DNA from: Phycisphaerae bacterium
GTDB taxonomy: Bacteria; Planctomycetota; Phycisphaerae; Tepidisphaerales; Tepidisphaeraceae
Assembly (NCBI GenBank): GCA_014380825.1
Contig: JACMJD010000639.1
Span: forward strand, 1-9,428
Direction of reading: 5' to 3'
Length of the DNA: 9,428 nt
Below the pieces are notes generated by a model that saw only the letters and a list, made by a program, of their open reading frames with translations, made no database searches and had not been told where the DNA came from. This document shows, piece by piece, positions 6,031 to 9,428 of this stretch; within the stretch, counting starts at the first letter, position 1; each line of letters opens with the position of its first letter. Both the position numbers and the translations under genes were made by a program.

Positions 6031-6333
6031 ATGATCAAGCTTTTGCCGCTCGTCACCGCGGCGTCACTGCTGGCTGGCTGTGGCACGGCCAAGCCGATCG
6101 CGATTGACGCGAACCATCCCGCCAATCCCAATGCGCCGGTCGCGCCGACGACGGTGCAATCGACGACCCTGGCGATCACACCCGCGCCCACCTCGGCGCC
6201 CGCGGCCGCTCCGGCGCCCGACGGCGCGCAAGGAATGTACGTTTGCCCGATGCATCCGGAAGTCGTCTCGGATGTGCCGGGCCAATGCCCGAAGTGCGGC
6301 ATGAAGCTGGTGCGGAAGGAGGCGGGCAAGTGA
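6031..6333 (+). CDS. Lipoprotein with C-terminal heavy-metal-binding domain (HMBD)
   Basis: This 100-residue lipoprotein has the signal MIKLLPLVTAASLLAGC, with a good lipobox LAGC (Cys17). It is followed by a Pro/Ala/Thr-rich linker at about 20-68 and a single small domain at 70-93. The domain reads YVCPMHPEVV, then GQCPKCGMKL, with Cys72, Met74, His75, Cys86, Cys89 and Met91. This is the heavy-metal-binding domain found at the ends of CusB-type fusion proteins and copper/zinc P-type ATPases; here it stands alone on a lipid anchor. ATG 6031 is chosen over the upstream in-frame ATG at 5956 because ggagag (6021-6026) precedes it and it begins the lipoprotein signal. Its stop codon overlaps the GTG start of the TolC-like gene. 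A likely role is periplasmic capture of copper and delivery to the adjacent oxidase or channel, but the metal is not fixed by the sequence. Confidence 0.88.
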   Translation: MIKLLPLVTAASLLAGCGTAKPIAIDANHPANPNAPVAPTTVQSTTLAITPAPTSAPAAAPAPDGAQGMYVCPMHPEVVSDVPGQCPKCGMKLVRKEAGK

Positions 6334-7700
6334 ACACATCTCTCAAATCCGCCCTACTCGCCGCAGCAATCGCACTGATCGGTGGTTGTGCGGCCATGCC
6401 GAAAGACTCTGGCTTCCACGATGTTCGCAGCGCCGTCGAGCAGCGCAGCGGCCAACGTGTGCAATGGAATCGATTCAGCGCCGACGACCACGACCTCGAC
6501 GCCGCCGTGCGCGATCTGATCGCTCAACCGCTGACCGCCGATCGCGCTGTGCAGATCGCGCTGATCAACAATCGCAGTTTGCAGTCGACGTACGAAGAAC
6601 TCGGCGTCGCACAAGCCGAGCTCGTGCAGGCCGGGCTGCTGAAGAATCCGGTCTTCGACGCCGACGCCAAATTCCTCGAAGGCGGCGGCGGGACGATCGT
6701 TGAGCTGTCGGTCATGCAGAGTTTCCTCGACATCTTTTTCATTCCGCTTCGCAAGCGAATCGCAAGCGGCGCATTCGAAGTCGCCAAGCTGCGCGTCGCC
6801 GGCGCTGCGGTCGACCTGGTGGCCGAGGTCCGCGAAGCATACTACGCGCATGTCGCCGCCGAGCAGGTGTTGGAATTGCGACGCACGGTCGTGAGTGCGA
6901 CCGACGCAGCGTACGGCCTTTCCCGTCGCATCCACGATGCGGGAAACAACACCGCCTTGGATGTCGCCCAGGAGCGTGCGTTATACGAACAATCGAAGCT
7001 TGAGCTGGCGCACGGGGAGTCGACGGTGCTCGACACCCGCGAGCGCCTGAACGCGCTGCTGGGACTGTGGGGAACAAATACAACATGGACGATCAACGAG
7101 CGGCTCGGCGATCCGCCCGCGGAAGAATCGCCAGCCGCTGAGATTGAACGCCGCGCGGTTGAATCGAATCTCCTTCTCGCGGCGATGAAACATCAGCTCG
7201 ATGGCGCGGCGATCACGCTGGGTCTGCGCAGATCAACCGCGTGGCTCTCCGAAGCGGAAGTGGGTGTTGCCGCGGAACGCGAGCCGGAAGGAACCTGGGC
7301 ATTCGGTCCGGCGATCTCCGCGCCCATCCCGCTATTCGATCAGGGTCAGGCATCAACCGCGATCGCGCGCTCGGAGTTCGAGCGCATCCGACAGCATTAC
7401 TTCGCGACGGCGATTGAAGTGCGGTCGGCCGCGCGCTCGGCACGGAATCGGCTGATGGCGGCGCGCGCACGGGCGGAATATCTGCGCCAGGTGATCCTGC
7501 CACTGCGTCAGGAGATCACGCACGAGACGCAGCTTCAATACAACGCGATGCAGGTCGGCGCGTTCCAGCTTCTGGCGGCCAAGCAAAACGAGATCGAGGC
7601 GGGCGTGCAGTACATCGAATCGCTGCGCGAATACTGGATCGCGCGCAGCGCGTTCGAGCAGGTCACGAGTGGATCGATTCATACAAAGGTGAGCCAATGA
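6330..7700 (+). CDS. TolC/CusC-family outer-membrane efflux lipoprotein
   Basis: This 456-residue protein has a lipoprotein signal ending in LIGGC (Cys20) and two successive outer-membrane-efflux repeats, at about 60-245 and 265-450. Family features include 'LTADRAVQIALINNRSLQ', then 'LGVAQAELVQAGLLKNP', and the second-repeat 'GPAISAPIPLFDQGQA' followed by long Ala/Arg/Glu-rich helices. It would form the trimeric periplasm-spanning duct of a tripartite export system. The start is GTG 6330, overlapping the previous stop (GTGA). It is strongly supported by AAGGAGG at 6316-6322, 7 nt upstream; the longer frame from 6243 would read through the HMBD gene and lacks a signal peptide. Its own stop overlaps the ATG of the oxidase (ATGA), giving translational coupling on both sides. 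The unusual point is that no RND pump or membrane-fusion gene follows, so its inner-membrane partner must be encoded elsewhere. Metal specificity is inferred from neighbours. Confidence 0.92.
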   Translation: MNTSLKSALLAAAIALIGGCAAMPKDSGFHDVRSAVEQRSGQRVQWNRFSADDHDLDAAVRDLIAQPLTADRAVQIALINNRSLQSTYEELGVAQAELVQAGLLKNPVFDADAKFLEGGGGTIVELSVMQSFLDIFFIPLRKRIASGAFEVAKLRVAGAAVDLVAEVREAYYAHVAAEQVLELRRTVVSATDAAYGLSRRIHDAGNNTALDVAQERALYEQSKLELAHGESTVLDTRERLNALLGLWGTNTTWTINERLGDPPAEESPAAEIERRAVESNLLLAAMKHQLDGAAITLGLRRSTAWLSEAEVGVAAEREPEGTWAFGPAISAPIPLFDQGQASTAIARSEFERIRQHYFATAIEVRSAARSARNRLMAARARAEYLRQVILPLRQEITHETQLQYNAMQVGAFQLLAAKQNEIEAGVQYIESLREYWIARSAFEQVTSGSIHTKVSQ

Positions 7701-9040
7701 ACAACGCGAAATACAACCGACAGCTCACACGCCGCCACGCGCTGATCAGCGGCGCTGCCGCCCTCGCAAGCGCGCCTGCGCTGCTGAGCGCCGCGCAGGC
7801 TGATCCTGCGGCCGTCGTGACGACTCGCCCTGCCGATCCGGGCGAACCGACGCGCGATTACACGCCGATTCACGTACCGAATGGCGAAGTGCTGCCGTGG
7901 AAAGTTGTCGATGGCGTGAAAGTCTTTCATCTCATCGCCGAAGAGTTCGAACAGGAAATGGCGCCGGGCCTGCGCGTGAAACTGTGGGGCTACAACGGCC
8001 GCTCACCGGGGCCGGTGATTGAAACCGTCGAGGGCGATCGCGTGCGATTTTATGTCACGAATCGTCTGCCAGCGCCGACGACAATTCACTGGCACGGCGT
8101 GATCCTGCCCAGCGGGATGGACGGCGTGACCGGGCTGAATCAAAAGCCCATCGAACCCGGCGAGACGTTCAAATATGAGTTCACCTGTCAGCAGAACGGC
8201 ACGTTCATGTATCACTCGCACTTCGACGAGATGACGCAAATGGCGCTGGGCATGGTCGGCATGTTCATCATGCACGCGCGAAACGTTCCGCGCGAGAAAC
8301 GCCCGATGCGCGACTTCGTGCTCATGTCGCAGGAGTGGCACATTGAGGTCGGCGCCGCGCGACCCGATCCGAACGAGATGACAGATTTCAACGTGCTCTC
8401 ATTCAACGGAAAAGCCTTTCCCGGCACCGCGCCGCTCGTCGCACGGCTTGGCGATCGCGTGCGAATTCGCCTCGGCAACCTCGGGCCGATGAGCCATCAT
8501 CCGATCCACCTGCACGGGTATCACTTCGCCATCACCGAAACCGCAGGCGGACCGATTCCCGAATCGGCACGCTGGCGCGATTCGACCGTGCTCGTGCCGG
8601 TCGGCTCAACCCGCACGATCGAGTTCCTCGCCGACAACCCCGGCGATTGGGCGCTGCACTGTCACATGACCCACCACGCGATGAACCAGATGGGCCACGG
8701 AATTCCCAACATGATCGGTGTGAACACCGACGGCCTCGATTCGCGCGTGCGACAACTCCTTCCTCGCTACATGACCATGGGCGAAACCGGCATGGGCGGC
8801 ATGGGCGAACACGCCAAGCACATGGGGATTCCAAAGAACAGCATCCCGATGCTCGGCGCGCCCGGGCCGTTCTCGTACATCGACATGGGCGGGATGTTCA
8901 CAATCCTGAAGGTGCGGCAAGACGTGACCGGATTTGATGACCCGGGTTGGTACGAGAATCCGCAAGGCATGGTCGCGATCAGCGCGACGAGCGAAGATCT
9001 GGCTCGCGACGGGGTGAGTCACAATGGATCATCACGTTAA
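7697..9040 (+). CDS. Two-domain multicopper oxidase with Tat-like signal, copper tolerance
   Basis: This is a 447-residue exported oxidase, likely oxidising Cu(I) (or phenols) with oxygen in the periplasm. The N-terminus has a twin-arginine-like motif (TRRHAL, about residue 11) before an Ala-rich core, fitting export of a folded copper enzyme. Cupredoxin domain 1 (about 75-195) carries HWHG at 131-134 and YHSH at 172-175. Domain 2 (about 204-345) carries HHPIHLHG at 267-274 and HCHMTHHAMNQM at 321-332. The last motif gives the type 1 ligands (Cys322, His327, Met332) and trinuclear-site His321/His323. A Met-rich stretch follows (about 359-385, MTMGETGMGGMGEHAKHMG), as in copper-tolerance oxidases of the CueO/PcoA kind. 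Only two cupredoxin domains are visible, and only the second has a type 1 site, fitting the type B two-domain class. The start overlaps the upstream stop by 4 nt, with aaaggtgag at 7685-7693. Confidence 0.93.
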   Translation: MNNAKYNRQLTRRHALISGAAALASAPALLSAAQADPAAVVTTRPADPGEPTRDYTPIHVPNGEVLPWKVVDGVKVFHLIAEEFEQEMAPGLRVKLWGYNGRSPGPVIETVEGDRVRFYVTNRLPAPTTIHWHGVILPSGMDGVTGLNQKPIEPGETFKYEFTCQQNGTFMYHSHFDEMTQMALGMVGMFIMHARNVPREKRPMRDFVLMSQEWHIEVGAARPDPNEMTDFNVLSFNGKAFPGTAPLVARLGDRVRIRLGNLGPMSHHPIHLHGYHFAITETAGGPIPESARWRDSTVLVPVGSTRTIEFLADNPGDWALHCHMTHHAMNQMGHGIPNMIGVNTDGLDSRVRQLLPRYMTMGETGMGGMGEHAKHMGIPKNSIPMLGAPGPFSYIDMGGMFTILKVRQDVTGFDDPGWYENPQGMVAISATSEDLARDGVSHNGSSR

Positions 9041-9071
9041 AGTTCTTCCGCTTGGGTTGTCGCGCGAATAA
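9024..9071 (+). other. 15-codon ORF overlapping the oxidase end, possible gene-start remnant
   Basis: ATG 9024 lies inside the end of the oxidase gene, preceded by ggggtgag at 9011-9018, and reads MDHHVKVLPLGLSRE before TAA at 9069-9071. The overlap style matches the other coupled junctions of this operon, and a His-containing start is common in metal-efflux proteins. It could be the relic of a lost downstream operon gene, a leader peptide or chance. The evidence is only the spacing and the start context. Confidence 0.25.
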
Positions 9072-9082
9072 GATTGCGCGAC
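9059..9082 (+). terminator. Stem-loop between the metal operon and fumC, weak terminator
   Basis: Perfect 7-bp GC-rich stem gtcgcgc (9059-9065) and gcgcgac (9076-9082) with a 10-nt loop. Only a short T run (atttt, 9087-9091) follows after five other bases, so intrinsic termination is uncertain. Its location just after the last operon stop and 23 nt before the fumC start favours a transcript end or processing site. Confidence 0.4.
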
Positions 9083-9105
9083 GAACATTTTACACGGTGG
9101 TTTTG

Positions 9106-9428
9106 ATGTCAGAATTCCGGGCCGAACGCGATTCGATGGGCGAGATGAAAGTGCCGACCGACGCCTACTACGGCGCGCAGACGGCGCGGGCGGTGGAAAA
9201 TTTCCCCATCTCTGATCTGCGGTTTAGCCGTCGATTTATCGGCGCAATGGGACTGATCAAGTCGGCGGCAGCGGAAATCAATCAGAAGCTCGGCGTGCTG
9301 GACGACAAGAAGAAACAGCTTATCCAGCAGGCAGCAAGCGACGTGATCGACGGCAAGCTCGATTCGCAATTCGTCATCGACATCTTCCAGACCGGCAGCG
9401 GCACATCCACGAACATGAACACGAACGA
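9106..9428 (+). CDS. fumC: Class II fumarate hydratase, N-terminal part
   Basis: The 5' end of the gene gives 107 full codons and runs off the window. It would interconvert fumarate and L-malate in the cytoplasmic TCA cycle. The N-terminus (MSEFRAERDSMGEMKVPTDAYYGAQTARAVENFPIS) matches the FumC/aspartase family, and 'RAVENFPIS' is typical of fumarase. The end reaches the conserved 'FQTGSGTSTNMNTNE'. Aspartase more often has GAGTS at that place, so fumarase is preferred, although the deciding C-terminal part is missing. ATG 9106 has ggtgg at 9096-9100. The gene is 65 nt after the oxidase stop with a possible stem-loop between, so it is probably a separate housekeeping unit that marks the end of the metal operon. 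Confidence 0.9.
   Translation, partial: MSEFRAERDSMGEMKVPTDAYYGAQTARAVENFPISDLRFSRRFIGAMGLIKSAAAEINQKLGVLDDKKKQLIQQAASDVIDGKLDSQFVIDIFQTGSGTSTNMNTN

Noticed and set aside
5925..6107. Overlapping + strand frame reading FVDYLIRQILGRPPTAW and onward
   Set aside because: It spans the end of one supported gene and the signal peptide of the next in another frame, has no ribosome binding site and no recognisable features.

Overview
The window is GC-rich, tightly packed bacterial DNA with every supported gene on the + strand. The most likely source is an environmental bacterium of the Planctomycetota (perhaps Phycisphaerae-like) or a neighbouring phylum. This rests on the secreted PDZ/protease paralogues, the intergenic 'accaagaac / cacagattt' palindrome and the small Cys/His protein ahead of a metal operon. 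It is an inference from general familiarity, not from a marker gene.

Layout. (1) Positions 1-272 hold the C-terminal end of a thioredoxin-fold (redoxin/TlpA-like) protein. (2) Positions 293-439 hold a nested imperfect palindrome made of 9-nt units. (3) Positions 567-5148 hold three consecutive envelope-protein genes built on one plan, a trypsin-like domain followed by two PDZ domains. The first is a lipoprotein HtrA/DegP protease with an intact His-Asp-Ser triad. The second has lost all three catalytic residues, and the third has lost His and Ser. The last two are tandem paralogues of each other, share the C-terminal tail TQTIRIEPPQ and are 13 nt apart. (4) Positions 5252-5435 hold a tRNA-Phe(GAA) with a plausible promoter and an intrinsic terminator. 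(5) Positions 5557-9040 hold a compact copper/heavy-metal operon: a small secreted Cys/His protein, a lipoprotein ending in a heavy-metal-binding domain, a TolC/CusC-type outer-membrane lipoprotein, and a Tat-type two-domain multicopper oxidase. The last three genes overlap by 4 nt each (GTGA, ATGA). (6) From 9106 to the edge lies the start of class II fumarase (fumC).

How the genes work together. The HtrA cluster looks like an envelope protein-quality-control unit in which one active protease is encoded with two pseudoproteases that could act as PDZ adaptors, chaperones or regulators. The metal operon looks like periplasmic copper detoxification: oxidation of Cu(I) by the oxidase, capture by the HMBD lipoprotein and export through the TolC-type channel. 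No inner-membrane pump, membrane-fusion protein or regulator is present in the window. The most unusual content is the protease/pseudoprotease trio, followed by the nested palindrome and the pump-less metal operon.
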